64,000 bases of DNA from contig CAZNUW010000001.1 of assembly GCA_964576515.1 (NCBI GenBank), positions 310,001-374,000 on the forward strand. The letters are read 5' to 3'. The notes below the pieces were generated by a model, which saw nothing but the letters and a program-made list of their open reading frames with translations, ran no database searches and was not told where the DNA came from. Numbering within the stretch: position 1 is the stretch's first letter; each line of letters starts with the position of its first letter. Position numbers and translations under genes: made by a program. Of the stretch, positions 26,073 through 35,807 are shown piece by piece. Origin of the DNA: SHVO01 sp964576515 (GTDB lineage Bacteria; Pseudomonadota; Alphaproteobacteria; Rhodospirillales; Rhodospirillaceae).

Positions 26073-27533
26073 TTATTTGCCGGCGGGAACGGTGATGTGC
26101 TTGACCCCGAGGAAGGCGTCCAATCCCCAGGGGCCGAGTTCGCGCCCAATCCCGCTCGCTTTGAATCCGCCCCAGGCCGACTGAACATAAGGAACCTGCG
26201 GGGTGTTCACCCAGATATGACCGGCTTCGATCCGACGCGCCAGACGTTCGGCCGCGGCGGTATCGCCGCCGATCACCGAGGCCGCGAGGCCGTAGGCGGT
26301 ATCGTTGGCGAGCGCAATGGCTTCGTCTTCGGTCGTGAAACGACGGACCGCGAGCACAGGCCCAAAGATTTCATCGCGCCAAACCGCATTGTCGGCCGGC
26401 ACATTGTCGTAGATCGTCGGCGCGATAAAGAAGCCGTCGCGCGCCAGGGTCTCGCCGCCCACAAGGCACGAAAGGCCCTCCGCCTTCGCCCGGGCGAATG
26501 TTTTCAGGACGGAGCGGTACTGGTTCTCCGTGGTCATCGGGCCCATCTCGGCCCCGTCGGCGTAAGGCGAGTCCACCTTCAAGGCGCGGGTCTTCTCCAC
26601 CAGACGGGTCATCACCTTGTCGGCGATACGTTCGTCGATGATGAGGCGAGAGGTGGCCGAGCACATCTGACCGGCGTTGAAGAAAATGCCGCCCATGATG
26701 AGGTCCACGGCGTCTTCCACCGGGGCGTCCGCCATCACGACGATGGGCGATTTTCCACCGAGTTCCAACGCAACCGGAACCACGTGTTGCGCGGCGGCCG
26801 CCATCACCTTCGACCCCACGGCATTGCTGCCGGTGAAGGAAAGTTTGCGCAGGCGCGCATCCGCCGTGAGAGCCGCGCCGGCATCGCCGCCGCCGGTCAG
26901 GATATTGAGCACGCCGGCCGGCAGGCCGATCTCGGCCGCGATGTCGCCGTAGATCAGCTCGATCAGCGGCGTGAAGGACGAGGTCTTGATGACGACCGTG
27001 CAGCCCGCGGCGAGGGCCGGCGCGATCTTCCACGCGCTGGTCACCATCGGGAAGTTCCACGGCACGATCATGCCCACAGGGCCCAGCGGCTCGTAGCGCG
27101 TTTTGCCGGCATGCGCCGGGTCGGGCAGCGCCACATTTGCATCCTGACGCTGGTCGAGGCGCTCGGCCAGGTCGGCGTAATAGGCGAAGGTCGCCACCGC
27201 GTCGGACGCGTCGATCTCGGCCTCGCGCCGAGGCTTACCGTTGTTGCGCATCAGAAGATCGATGATGGGCTCGCGGCGTCCCATGAGGGCGTCGGCGATG
27301 GCGCGCAGGTAACGCGCCCGCTCGGCGCCCGGCACCCGGGCCCAGGCGGGGAACGCTTCGACCGCCGCGGTGACGGCGGCATGCACATCGGCCGCGCCCG
27401 CACCGGCCAGATCGGCAAGGCGCTTGCCCGTCGACGGATCCGTGACGGGAACGGCCTCGCCGCCCGAGGCGGCGCGCCAGGCGCCGCCGATGAACAGGCT
27501 GCGATCGCGTTGAAGCAAAACGGGGTCGGTCAT
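26073..27533 (-). CDS. NAD-dependent aldehyde dehydrogenase (KauB-like)
   Basis: 486 residues, ALDH superfamily. The catalytic Glu is in LELGGKSPIVVM, the catalytic Cys in FFNAGQMCSATSRLII, and the Rossmann segment in PWNFPMVTSAWKIAPALAAG. Located between aruI-like and gabT genes, it is a plausible 4-guanidinobutyraldehyde/4-aminobutyraldehyde dehydrogenase, the step after 2-ketoarginine decarboxylation. A second, GabD-like ALDH lies at 33 kb, leaving this one free for the aldehyde step. Substrate is inferred from neighbours. Confidence 0.85.
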   Translation of the reverse strand: MTDPVLLQRDRSLFIGGAWRAASGGEAVPVTDPSTGKRLADLAGAGAADVHAAVTAAVEAFPAWARVPGAERARYLRAIADALMGRREPIIDLLMRNNGKPRREAEIDASDAVATFAYYADLAERLDQRQDANVALPDPAHAGKTRYEPLGPVGMIVPWNFPMVTSAWKIAPALAAGCTVVIKTSSFTPLIELIYGDIAAEIGLPAGVLNILTGGGDAGAALTADARLRKLSFTGSNAVGSKVMAAAAQHVVPVALELGGKSPIVVMADAPVEDAVDLIMGGIFFNAGQMCSATSRLIIDERIADKVMTRLVEKTRALKVDSPYADGAEMGPMTTENQYRSVLKTFARAKAEGLSCLVGGETLARDGFFIAPTIYDNVPADNAVWRDEIFGPVLAVRRFTTEDEAIALANDTAYGLAASVIGGDTAAAERLARRIEAGHIWVNTPQVPYVQSAWGGFKASGIGRELGPWGLDAFLGVKHITVPAGK

Positions 27534-27558
27534 TCCAGTCTCCGGCCTTCGCGACGCA

Positions 27559-29190
27559 CTACCAGCCGAGCGCCTGCGGCTCGTCGATCTCGATCAATGT
27601 GGGACCGTCGACGGACTGGGCCGCGCGCAATTGGTCCTTGAGATGCGCAAGGCTTTCGGCGCGCAACGCGCGGCAGCCGAAGCCGCGCGCGATGGCGATA
27701 AAGTCCGGCGTATAGATGTCGACGCCGATTTGCGGGATGTTGCGCTCGGCCATGTACTTCTTGATCTCGAAATAGCCCTTGTTGTTCCACACCAGGATCA
27801 CGACCGGCAAACGCAGTTCCACGGCGGTCGCGAGTTCCGCGATGGTGAATTGGAGCCCGCCGTCGCCGATGACGGCCACGGACGGACGATTGGGTTGCGC
27901 GAGCTTCGCCCCGACGGCCGCGGGCAGCGCATAGCCCAGCGTGCCGTAGCCGGTGGTGGAATTGAAGTAGGTGCGCGGGCGTTCGGCTTCGTAAAAGAGA
28001 TTCGCGCTATAGATCGGCTGCGTCGAGTCGCCCACGATCATCGCGTCCGGCAGCGCCTCCTGGACGGCGGACATCACGGTCCGATGCGCACGCTGCGGCG
28101 CGGTGTAGCTGGACTGCACCAGCTCGCGCAGCGCCTGGGCGCGGACGGCGCCTTGTGCGTCCGGTTTGTGGGTGGCGAGCGCGTTGGCCAGCGCCGTCAG
28201 TGCGAGATCGGCATCGCTGTGGATGGCGATATCCGGCGAGGCGTTGCGGCTGAGTTGATCGGATTCGATGTCGATACGGATCACCTTGCCGTCGAAGCGC
28301 GGATGCTTGCCCTCGAACAGCCAGGTGTCGGTCTCGCCCAGTTCCGTACCCACCGCGAGCACGACGTCGGCTTTCGCCATCTCCTCAAGCACCAGCGGAA
28401 GACTGATGGTGCTGCCGATGGACAGCGGATGGTTCGGCGGAAGAATGCCCTTCCCGTTCACCGTCGTCAGCGTCACCGCGCCCAAGCGTTCGATCACGAC
28501 GCGGGCGGATTCGCGGGCGTCCTGCGCGCCGCCGCCCAGCACCACCATCGGGCGCTTGGCCTGCTTCAACAGCTTCGCCGCTTCGGCGATCTTGGCGGCC
28601 TTCGCTTTCGCGCGGGCGGGCGTGCGCAACGCCTTACGCGAGATATGCGACGCCTCCGCAACGATCACATCCAAGGGAATCTCGATATGAACGGGGCGCG
28701 GGCGCTTGCTGCGGAACACCGCGAACGCTTCGGCCAGCACGCCCGGCAGATCGTGCGGACGCCGCAGCGTGTGGCTGAACGCGGTCAGGCCCGCCATCAG
28801 TTTCTGCTGCGACGGCAACTCGTGCAGACGTCCCTCGCCCTTGCCGAGTTCAAATGTGTAGTTCACGGAACTGATCACGAGCATCGGGATGGAATCGGCG
28901 TAGGCCTGGCCCATCGGCGTCGCGATATTGGTCAAACCCGGGCCGGTGATGATGAAACAGGCCGCGGGTTTTCCCGTCGCGCGGGCGTAACCGTCGGCCA
29001 TGAAACCCGCGCCCTGTTCGTGGCGCGGCGTGATGTGGCGGAGCTTGGTATTGTTGAGGCCGCGGTAGAATTCGACTGTGTGAACCCCGGGAATCCCGAA
29101 CACGGTGTCGAGGCCGTAGAGTTCCAACAACTCCACCAGCACCTCGCCGCACGTCTTCGTCGTTGCGAAACCCTTTGCGTCGTCTCTCAT
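27559..29190 (-). CDS. aruI: ThDP-dependent decarboxylase, 5-guanidino-2-oxopentanoate type
   Basis: 543 residues, acetolactate-synthase-like fold. ThDP activator Glu58 is in TPRHEQGAGFMADGYARATG. The C-terminal diphosphate-binding motif runs from GDGGLQFTIAELATAV through VILVWNN. The N-terminal section TVFGIPGVHTVEFYRGL closely follows AruI, the 2-ketoarginine decarboxylase of the arginine transaminase pathway. The downstream aldehyde dehydrogenase and GABA transaminase fit that pathway, but the transaminase AruH is absent from the window. The FAD/quinone-binding features of true acetolactate synthases and a regulatory subunit gene are not seen. Confidence 0.75.
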   Translation of the reverse strand: MRDDAKGFATTKTCGEVLVELLELYGLDTVFGIPGVHTVEFYRGLNNTKLRHITPRHEQGAGFMADGYARATGKPAACFIITGPGLTNIATPMGQAYADSIPMLVISSVNYTFELGKGEGRLHELPSQQKLMAGLTAFSHTLRRPHDLPGVLAEAFAVFRSKRPRPVHIEIPLDVIVAEASHISRKALRTPARAKAKAAKIAEAAKLLKQAKRPMVVLGGGAQDARESARVVIERLGAVTLTTVNGKGILPPNHPLSIGSTISLPLVLEEMAKADVVLAVGTELGETDTWLFEGKHPRFDGKVIRIDIESDQLSRNASPDIAIHSDADLALTALANALATHKPDAQGAVRAQALRELVQSSYTAPQRAHRTVMSAVQEALPDAMIVGDSTQPIYSANLFYEAERPRTYFNSTTGYGTLGYALPAAVGAKLAQPNRPSVAVIGDGGLQFTIAELATAVELRLPVVILVWNNKGYFEIKKYMAERNIPQIGVDIYTPDFIAIARGFGCRALRAESLAHLKDQLRAAQSVDGPTLIEIDEPQALGW

Positions 29191-29507
29191 CGCTCACGTC
29201 CCTGCCGGAACGACAAAACGGTCCGGCACAAAAAAACTCACACTGAAACCGCGCGCGGACCGTTCGACCTGTCGAGGGAACCGCATCCGCTCGGCGCCGT
29301 CGCCTATCGCAGTTGCCTTTGCAAATCCTGCGAGATTCAAGCGCGCCGGGGCAAATCCGTCTCCCCAGATATACGATCTAATCGGCCCGTCCGCTTATGA
29401 AAGCTTTTCACCTCAATGTTGAATTGAACTAAAACGGGCGCCAAAAAGCCCCATGCCACGGCGTTTTTCGGCCATCCCCCCTCATTAATTTTTGGCGATA
29501 AAAACAA
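29191..29507. other. Intergenic region upstream of the aruI-like operon
   Basis: About 320 bases without a convincing gene. It would contain the promoter of the operon reading left and the read-out from the TonB receptor terminator. No tRNA, riboswitch-like structure or clear operator is visible. Confidence 0.5.
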
Positions 29508-29535
29508 AAAAGGAGGGCGTTTCCGCCCTCCTTTT
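29508..29535. terminator. Bidirectional intrinsic terminator after TonB receptor
   Basis: Perfect 12-bp stem (AAAAGGAGGGCG/CGCCCTCCTTTT) with a 4-base loop, 24 bases past the receptor stop. On the minus strand it runs into TTTTTTGTTTTT, giving a strong Rho-independent terminator for the TonB receptor gene. Confidence 0.92.
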
Positions 29536-29558
29536 CAGTCGTTACGTGTCGCGTCCGA

Positions 29559-32483
29559 TTACATACGGAAGCGGATGCCCGCGCGGTAGGTACGGCCATG
29601 GGAGTCATAGAGCGACGGGTTGGTCGTGACCGTATCGGCCGCGAAGTTACCCGTGCCGCCGACCATCACCGCATCCTTGTTGGTGATGTTCTTCACGTTG
29701 AAGAAGGTTTCGACACTGCCGACGCCTTCATCCGCGGTGAAGATCTCGTAGTTCAGCGCGAAGTCCCAATAAACCGCGCCCGGGATGTGGTTGTTGTTCA
29801 CCGTGATGTTCGGGGCGACCGAGACCGGGCAGCCCGTCTGACACTCGATGAAGTCGTTGTTGTAGGTGCCCGAGCTGACGCCGCGCGCCGTCAAGGTCAA
29901 GGCGATCGGGGTGGCGTCATAGGTCAGCGAGGTCTGCCAACGCCAATTCGGAACCCAGGCGGTGGCCGTCGAGTTCTGACCGGCGCCGTCGATCGGACGG
30001 GTCAGACCGTTGTCCAGGCGGTTCTTGATGTAGTGAGACGCAAGACCGCGGATACGGAGGCTGCCGTCCAGGTCTTCCGAGAGCGTCGTCAGCGGCATGG
30101 TGTAGCTGGCTTCGAAGTCCATGCCACGCACCAACTGCTGGGCGAGGTTGAACGGCGCGCGCAGGATGCGGTTCGCATTGCTGCCGTGCACGATCGCACC
30201 ACCGTTGTTGATCGCCTGGCAGAACTGCGCGTTACCCTGGGCGCAGAGGTCGATGGTCTGCTGCGCCGAAATGTTGGTGATCGCGCCTTTCACGTTGATG
30301 TTCCAGTAGTCGACCGACGCCTGGAAGCCTTCCAGGAACGACGGCTGCAACACGACGCCAACGCCCGTGGTGTCGGCCTTTTCAGGGCTCAGGTTCGGGT
30401 TGCCGGCGTTGACGCCGGTGTAAGCGAACGACTGACCGTTGTTCGGGCCCGCGAGGGTATCGATCGCGTTGTCGGTCACGACCGTGCCGGCATTGTACAG
30501 ATCGCCGATGTTCGGCGCGCGGATGTCACGCGAACGGGTCACGCGGAAGGTGAGGTCTTGGACCGGCGTGTAGGTGGCGCCGACTTTCCACGTCGTGACA
30601 TAGCCCGAGGTGGAGTAGTCGGTGGCGCGCACGGCGGCGTTCAGGTCCAGGCTCTCGGCCCAGGCTTGCTCGCGCGCCAACGGCACGATGGTTTCGACGA
30701 AGCCTTCGGTCACGCTGTATTTGCCGAGGGTCGCGCGGTAGTTGCCGCCGAAGAAGTCGCCGGCGATATCCAGCGCGCTGGAGAAGCCCGTCGACTTTTC
30801 GGTGCGGTGTTCACCGCCGAACGCCAGCGAAACCGGACCGGCCCACGTGGAGAACGGCTCGCCCTGGATCGAAGCGGCGAAGACGTTCTGCGTGAACTTC
30901 TGATAGCGGTAGGCGTTCTCGAGCACATAGTCGAGCGCGGCGGCGCTGTTCACGCCCACGCCGAACGGGTTGTAGGGCACGCACGCCGGATCGTCGTTCG
31001 CCGGGTTAGCGTCGGCGTTGACGGCGCAGACGATGGAGCCGTTGGCGCCGCGGACGGAGTTTAACGCCTTGGCGTAGCGCGAGAACACGAGGCTGTTCAC
31101 GGCGCGCTCGGAGTTCATCGACTGGCCGTTCTGGAAGTAGGCGTCCCACGACCATTCCGTTTCCATCGCGTCGAACGAACCGTTCAGGCCGTACACCTGA
31201 CGGATGGTGGTGCGGCTGGTGTCCTGGCCGATCATGCCCATGTCGCGGTTCGACGAACCCATCGTCAACTGGGTGAGGCCCAGCGACGTGGCGCGCGCGA
31301 AGAGCGTCGGATCGAGGTAAGCGTTGGTGACCGGAACGTTGCGGCCGCCGAACTCTTCCATGCCGTAGCCGTTCGAGTAGTTGTCGATGTGGTACCAGTT
31401 CCACTGGCCGTACACTTCGACATTGTCCGAGAGGTTGTAGCTGAGACGCGAGAACACGTTCTGCTGCGACATCCGCGGCTCGATCGACTGGCCGTTATCG
31501 ATGTGGATGTCCTGGGCCTTCCATTCGCCGCCGCGCATCAAACCGCCCGAGACGAGATCGCCGTACGAGAACTGATACGGCGTGCCGCCACGACCGAAGG
31601 CGATGCCCTTCAACGGACCGGACACGATGATGCCGCCCTTCGCCGCCGTCGCCGGACCGACGTTGGTGAGCAGGAGACGCTGCGGGACGTCGCGGGTCTG
31701 GCCCGCGCCCGTGCCGTAGGCCGGGTTGGTGATGAAGCCATAGCCGTTGGCGTTCCACGGACGGTCGGCGATCAGGATCCCGTCCTGGTGGCTGACCATG
31801 CCGCTGATCGTGAAGTGACCGCGGTCGTTGGCGAACGGGGTGCCGGCGGTGAGCGAGACCTTCCAGTTGCCGTTGTCGCTGTAGTCGGTGATGCCGCCCG
31901 ACACTTCGCCGCCGACGCCGGTGTAGCGCTTGTCGAGGATGAAGTTCACGACGCCCGCGACGGCGTCGGAACCGTAGGCCGCCGAGGCGCCGCCGGTGAC
32001 GACGTCGGTGCGCTGGATCAGCTGCGACGGGATGGTGTTGACGTCGACGCGGCCGCTGACGGTCGAGGGCACGGAACGCTGGCCGTCGACCAGCACCAGG
32101 GTGCGCTCGACGCCCAGGTTGCGCAAGTTGACCGAGCTGGTGCCGGCAGTGCCCGCGCTGATGTTCTGCGTGCTCGACTGCGGGGTGTAGTTGCCCGCGA
32201 AGCTCGGCAGGGTGGTCAGGTAGTCGATGACGTTCGGGGCGGCCTGCTGCTGGATGGCTTCAGCGCCAAGAACGGTCGTCGGGGTCGGCGCTTCGTAACC
32301 GTCACGGACGATGCGGCTGCCGGTGACGACGATTTCGTCCACCACGGCCGCGCCTTGCGCGAGTTGCTCCTGGGCCGAGGCCGGAGAGAAGGCCAGCAAC
32401 GCCACGGCGCTGGTGGCGGTTGCAAAAAGGGCGCGCGCGCCGAAACGGCTGCGAGATGAGATGGTATTCAGGATCCCCTCCAT
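29559..32483 (-). CDS. TonB-dependent receptor (large, Caulobacter-type)
   Basis: 974 residues from the ATG at 32483. Signal peptide ends FSPASAQ; the TonB box is DEIVVTGSRI. The plug contains QRTDVVTGGASAAYGSDAVA then GVVNFILDKRY, the signature of large alphaproteobacterial receptors for sugars, peptides or other organic nutrients. The barrel ends TYRAGIRFRM. The start is uncertain: a GGGGGG run sits 6 bases before a GTG at 32537 (3 before a TTG at 32540), the same layout as the other large receptor, whereas the ATG lacks an upstream site. Those starts would add 18-19 residues. Ligand unknown. Confidence 0.92.
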   Translation of the reverse strand: MEGILNTISSRSRFGARALFATATSAVALLAFSPASAQEQLAQGAAVVDEIVVTGSRIVRDGYEAPTPTTVLGAEAIQQQAAPNVIDYLTTLPSFAGNYTPQSSTQNISAGTAGTSSVNLRNLGVERTLVLVDGQRSVPSTVSGRVDVNTIPSQLIQRTDVVTGGASAAYGSDAVAGVVNFILDKRYTGVGGEVSGGITDYSDNGNWKVSLTAGTPFANDRGHFTISGMVSHQDGILIADRPWNANGYGFITNPAYGTGAGQTRDVPQRLLLTNVGPATAAKGGIIVSGPLKGIAFGRGGTPYQFSYGDLVSGGLMRGGEWKAQDIHIDNGQSIEPRMSQQNVFSRLSYNLSDNVEVYGQWNWYHIDNYSNGYGMEEFGGRNVPVTNAYLDPTLFARATSLGLTQLTMGSSNRDMGMIGQDTSRTTIRQVYGLNGSFDAMETEWSWDAYFQNGQSMNSERAVNSLVFSRYAKALNSVRGANGSIVCAVNADANPANDDPACVPYNPFGVGVNSAAALDYVLENAYRYQKFTQNVFAASIQGEPFSTWAGPVSLAFGGEHRTEKSTGFSSALDIAGDFFGGNYRATLGKYSVTEGFVETIVPLAREQAWAESLDLNAAVRATDYSTSGYVTTWKVGATYTPVQDLTFRVTRSRDIRAPNIGDLYNAGTVVTDNAIDTLAGPNNGQSFAYTGVNAGNPNLSPEKADTTGVGVVLQPSFLEGFQASVDYWNINVKGAITNISAQQTIDLCAQGNAQFCQAINNGGAIVHGSNANRILRAPFNLAQQLVRGMDFEASYTMPLTTLSEDLDGSLRIRGLASHYIKNRLDNGLTRPIDGAGQNSTATAWVPNWRWQTSLTYDATPIALTLTARGVSSGTYNNDFIECQTGCPVSVAPNITVNNNHIPGAVYWDFALNYEIFTADEGVGSVETFFNVKNITNKDAVMVGGTGNFAADTVTTNPSLYDSHGRTYRAGIRFRM

Positions 32484-33008
32484 GTTTTTGATGAAAGTGG
32501 CGTTTTTGAAAGCCACGAGAACTTCTATCCCTGGCACCAAAGGCCCCCCTTTGGTGCGACTTGCGTCGGTGTATAGCGCATGCTGCGGCTGTCACCCAAC
32601 CTTCGCAATTGAGTTTATTCGGAGCGCCGGCATGAGATTATTTCAAGCGCCGTGATGAATTTCCGCGCAGAGCGTCTTTTCTCGTGAAGGACGTTACATC
32701 GAGGGCTCAAACTTAAAGCATTGAATTTCCGTGACTAATTAGACGTCACACCCGCACGGATTATTGCACTGCAAAAAGGCAGCAGGCATTTCGGCCCCGG
32801 ATTCGGCCGGTGATGCATAGCGGCCACAGTCGCGCACAATTGAGCCCGTACCAGCCGCATCCCCGGCCGCGCGCCGGAGACGGCCACGGCCCGCCGTGAA
32901 AGTTTCTCACAAGGTCGTGCCCGATAACTCTCTTGCGCTGCGTCGGAGCGCGCCCCATTAAAAACGCATCCCCATTTCCCAACGGCCCATTTCCAACGGA
33001 CGGTCATC
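32484..33008. other. Divergent intergenic region, TonB receptor / gabD
   Basis: About 525 bases with no convincing gene; open frames here have poor starts and no family signal. It holds the TonB promoter (32570-32599), a GCAATTGAGTTTATT element (32605-32619) and a TTACATCGAG element (32694-32703). The last two recur upstream of the LysR and COG4315 genes at 38.5 kb. Confidence 0.55.
32570..32599 (-). promoter_or_regulatory. Probable sigma70-type promoter of TonB receptor
   Basis: On the minus strand TTGGGT-N18-TATACA, ending ATGCGC before the -10, with predicted initiation near 32563. That leaves a short leader before the GGGGGG site in front of GTG 32537. The shared element GCAATTGAGTTTATT ends 5 bases upstream of the -35. 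Confidence 0.4.
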
Positions 33009-34466
33009 ATGCGCGACAGCGACAATAAGCAGCCGAAAACCCTCTCCTACGTGAACGGCCAGTGGATCGCCGCCGATAGCGGCAAGACGATCGTTGTCAC
33101 CAACCCGGCCACCGGCGCTGAAATCGCGCGCGTGCCGGACTTGGGCGTCGCGGAAACCGAAAAATCGATCGCCGCAGCCGCCGCGGCGTTCGGCCCCTGG
33201 TCGCAAAAGACCGCCCTGGAGCGCGCCAATATCCTGATGCGCTGGTACGACCTGATGCTCGCGGAAAAGGATTTCCTCGCCGAGCTCATGACCGCCGAAC
33301 AGGGCAAACCGCTGGCGGAAGCCAAAGGCGAAGTCATCTACGGCGCGAACTTCCTGCGCTGGTTCGCCGAGGAAGCCCGCCGCGCGTACGGCGACGTCAT
33401 CCCGACGCACCGCAGCGACGCGCGCATCGTGGTCCTGAAGCAGCCCGTGGGCGTGGTCGCCGCCGTCACGCCGTGGAACTTCCCGATCGCCATGATCACG
33501 CGCAAAGCCGGTCCCGCCATCGCCGCCGGCTGCACCATGATCCTGAAACCCTCGGAAGAAACGCCGTTGTCCGCGCTGGCCCTGGCCGACCTGGCGGAAC
33601 GCGCCGGGGTGCCCGCGGGCGTTTTCAACGTCATCACCGGCGACGCACCGACCGTCGTGGGCGCGCTGATGCGCTCCAACGACGTCCGCAAGATTTCGTT
33701 CACCGGCTCGACCGAAGTCGGCAAGATCCTGATGCGCCAGAGCGCCGACACGGTGAAGAAAGTCAGCATGGAACTGGGCGGCAACGCCCCCTTGATCGTG
33801 TTCGACGACGCCGACCTGGACCTCGCCGTGAAAGGCGCCATCGCGTCGAAGTACCGCAACGTCGGCCAGACCTGCGTGTGCGCGAACCGCCTTTTGGTGC
33901 AAGACGGCATCTACGACCGTTTCGCCGAAAAGCTCGTCGAGGCCGTGAAGAAAATGAAGGTCGCCCCCGGCACCGAAGCCGGCACGGACCTGGGCCCACT
34001 GATCAACCAGGACGCCGTTGAAAAGGTCGAGGCGCATGTGGCGGATGCGAAGTCAAAGGGCGCGACCATCGCCACGGGCGGCAAGCGCCATGCGCTCGGC
34101 GGGCTGTTCTATGAGCCGACGGTCATCTTGAACGCCAAAACGGATATGCGTTTCACCACCGAAGAGACGTTCGGCCCCGTCGCGCCGCTTTACCGCTTCA
34201 AGGACGAAGCCGAAGCGATCGCGCTGGCGAACGCATCTGAATTCGGACTGGCCTCGTACTTCTTCACCTCGAACCTGAGCCGCGCCTGGCGCGTGGCGGA
34301 AGCGCTGGAAAGCGGCATCGTCGGTGTGAACGAGGGCGTGATCTCCACCGAAGTCGCCCCGTTCGGCGGCGTGAAGCAGTCGGGCGTCGGCCGCGAAGGC
34401 TCGCGCTACGGCCTCGACGACTACCTTGAGATCAAATACGTGCTGTTCGGCGGCCTGTCGAAGTAG
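33009..34466 (+). CDS. gabD: NAD(P)-dependent succinate-semialdehyde dehydrogenase
   Basis: 485 residues, ALDH superfamily, GabD subgroup. Diagnostic segments: PVGVVAAVTPWNFPIAMITR, KPSEETPLSALALADLA, catalytic Glu in SMELGGNAPLIVFDDAD, and catalytic Cys in NVGQTCVCANRLLVQDGIYD (the CVCANR spacing is typical of GabD). It ends GVGREGSRYGLDDYLEIKYV. It oxidises succinate semialdehyde to succinate, completing GABA degradation begun by the GabT at 24.7 kb. It is transcribed away from the TonB receptor and is not in the gabT operon. Confidence 0.9.
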   Translation: MRDSDNKQPKTLSYVNGQWIAADSGKTIVVTNPATGAEIARVPDLGVAETEKSIAAAAAAFGPWSQKTALERANILMRWYDLMLAEKDFLAELMTAEQGKPLAEAKGEVIYGANFLRWFAEEARRAYGDVIPTHRSDARIVVLKQPVGVVAAVTPWNFPIAMITRKAGPAIAAGCTMILKPSEETPLSALALADLAERAGVPAGVFNVITGDAPTVVGALMRSNDVRKISFTGSTEVGKILMRQSADTVKKVSMELGGNAPLIVFDDADLDLAVKGAIASKYRNVGQTCVCANRLLVQDGIYDRFAEKLVEAVKKMKVAPGTEAGTDLGPLINQDAVEKVEAHVADAKSKGATIATGGKRHALGGLFYEPTVILNAKTDMRFTTEETFGPVAPLYRFKDEAEAIALANASEFGLASYFFTSNLSRAWRVAEALESGIVGVNEGVISTEVAPFGGVKQSGVGREGSRYGLDDYLEIKYVLFGGLSK

Positions 34467-34475
34467 GCGTCCGGC

Positions 34476-35714
34476 CTACACCCTGTTGGCGTGCTCCACT
34501 ACCGCGTGAAGGAGGACATCGCACCCTGCGGCGATGTCCTCTTTCTTGGCGTCTTCGATTTCGTTGTGGCTGATGCCGTCCTTGCACGGCACGAAAATCA
34601 TCGCCGTCGGCGCGACCTTCGAGATGTTGACCGCGTCGTGACCGGCGCCGCTGATGATGCGCCGGTTGGAATAGCCCAGCTTGTCCACCGCGCTTTGGAC
34701 AGACGCCACCAGGTCCGGCGCGAACTTCACCGGCGGATTGTTCCAGATCTCCTTGACCTCAAGCTGAAGGTCCAATTCCCGCGCGATCTTCTCGCACGCC
34801 GCCTGCATCTCGCGGCCCATCTCGGCCAGGATATCGCCGTCCGGGTTGCGCAGATCGACCGTGAACTTCACGCGGCCGGGAATGACGTTGATGGAGCTGG
34901 GGAACACCTCGGCCACGCCGATGGTGGCGCAGGCGTTGGGCGGACGTGAGTTCGCGATCCGGTAGGCCTCCGTCATCATACGCGCGGCGCCCTGGAGCGC
35001 GTCCTTGCGCACTTTCATCGGCGTCGGGCCGGCATGGGCCTCCTGGCCGGTAACATAGTATTCATACCAGCGAATCCCCTGCACGCCCTCGACCACGCCG
35101 ATGGTCTTGTCCTCGGCCTCGAGGATCGGCCCTTGCTCGATATGCGCTTCAAAGAAGCCGGCCACGGCGCGTCCGCCCACCGGCGCTTCGCCCGCATAGC
35201 CGATGCGCTTGAGTTCGTCGCCGATGGTCTTGCCTTCGGTATCGGCGCGCGTCAGGCCGTAGTCGAGATCGAACACGCCTGCGAACACGCCCGAGGCCAC
35301 CATCGAAGGCTGAAACCGGCTGCCTTCCTCGTTGGTCCACACCACGACTTCGAGAGGGCGCGCGGTTTCGACATTGAAGTCGTTCAGCGTCCGCAGAACC
35401 TCGAGGCCCGCGAGCACGCCGTAGTTCCCGTCGAACTTTCCGCCCGTCGGCTGCGTGTCGATATGGCTACCCATCATGATCGGCGCGAGCGCATCGTCCT
35501 TGCCAGGGCGACGCGCGAAGATGTTGCCCATCTTATCCACCGTTACCGCGCAACCCGCTTCCTTGGCCCAGCGCGTAAAGAGGTCGCGGCCCTCGCGGTC
35601 GAGATCGGTCAACGCAAGACGGCAGACACCGCCCTTCTCGGTCGCACCGATCTGGGCGAGTTCCATCAGGCTCTCCCACAGTCGGTCGCCGTCGATACGG
35701 AGATTGGTGCTCAT
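34476..35714 (-). CDS. M20 Zn-dependent N-carbamoyl hydrolase (beta-ureidopropionase-like)
   Basis: 412 residues, M20 family, group of N-carbamoyl-L-amino-acid hydrolase, beta-ureidopropionase and allantoate amidohydrolase. Metal ligands are visible in MMGSHIDTQPTGGKFDG, WTNEEGSRFQPSMVASG, FFEAHIEQGPILEAE and the final DGISHNEIE. The dimerisation-domain sequence GQEAHAGPTPMKVRKDAL is characteristic. It hydrolyses ureido groups to amine, CO2 and ammonia; the exact substrate is not evident. Convergent with gabD (9 bases between stops), whose terminator hairpin lies inside this gene's 3' end. Confidence 0.87.
   Translation of the reverse strand: MSTNLRIDGDRLWESLMELAQIGATEKGGVCRLALTDLDREGRDLFTRWAKEAGCAVTVDKMGNIFARRPGKDDALAPIMMGSHIDTQPTGGKFDGNYGVLAGLEVLRTLNDFNVETARPLEVVVWTNEEGSRFQPSMVASGVFAGVFDLDYGLTRADTEGKTIGDELKRIGYAGEAPVGGRAVAGFFEAHIEQGPILEAEDKTIGVVEGVQGIRWYEYYVTGQEAHAGPTPMKVRKDALQGAARMMTEAYRIANSRPPNACATIGVAEVFPSSINVIPGRVKFTVDLRNPDGDILAEMGREMQAACEKIARELDLQLEVKEIWNNPPVKFAPDLVASVQSAVDKLGYSNRRIISGAGHDAVNISKVAPTAMIFVPCKDGISHNEIEDAKKEDIAAGCDVLLHAVVEHANRV
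34512..34547 (+). terminator. Terminator of gabD embedded in convergent gene
   Basis: Perfect 11-bp stem GAGGACATCGC/GCGATGTCCTC with an 8-base loop followed by TTTCTT, 46 bases past the gabD stop. It falls within the last codons of the M20 hydrolase on the other strand, so those codons would serve a double purpose. Confidence 0.6.
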
Positions 35715-35739
35715 GCGTCGTCCTCTTGAAAGAAAGAAC

Positions 35740-35770
35740 GGCCCTTACCACGACGGTTGCGGTAAGGGCC
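35740..35770 (-). terminator. Probable terminator between secreted-protein operon and M20 gene
   Basis: Stem GGCCCTTACC/GGTAAGGGCC (10 bp, perfect) with an 11-base loop. Read on the minus strand it is followed by GTTCTTTCTTTCAAG, a pyrimidine-rich tract. It would end transcription of the two secreted-protein genes before the M20 hydrolase gene. Confidence 0.65.
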
Positions 35771-35807
35771 GCGTTGTCCTTGAAATACGCCGCGAACGGC
35801 TGCGGCG

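Noticed and set aside
29191..29500. Possible tRNA or small RNA between aruI and the TonB receptor
   Set aside because: No cloverleaf, T-loop motif or conserved RNA structure can be found.
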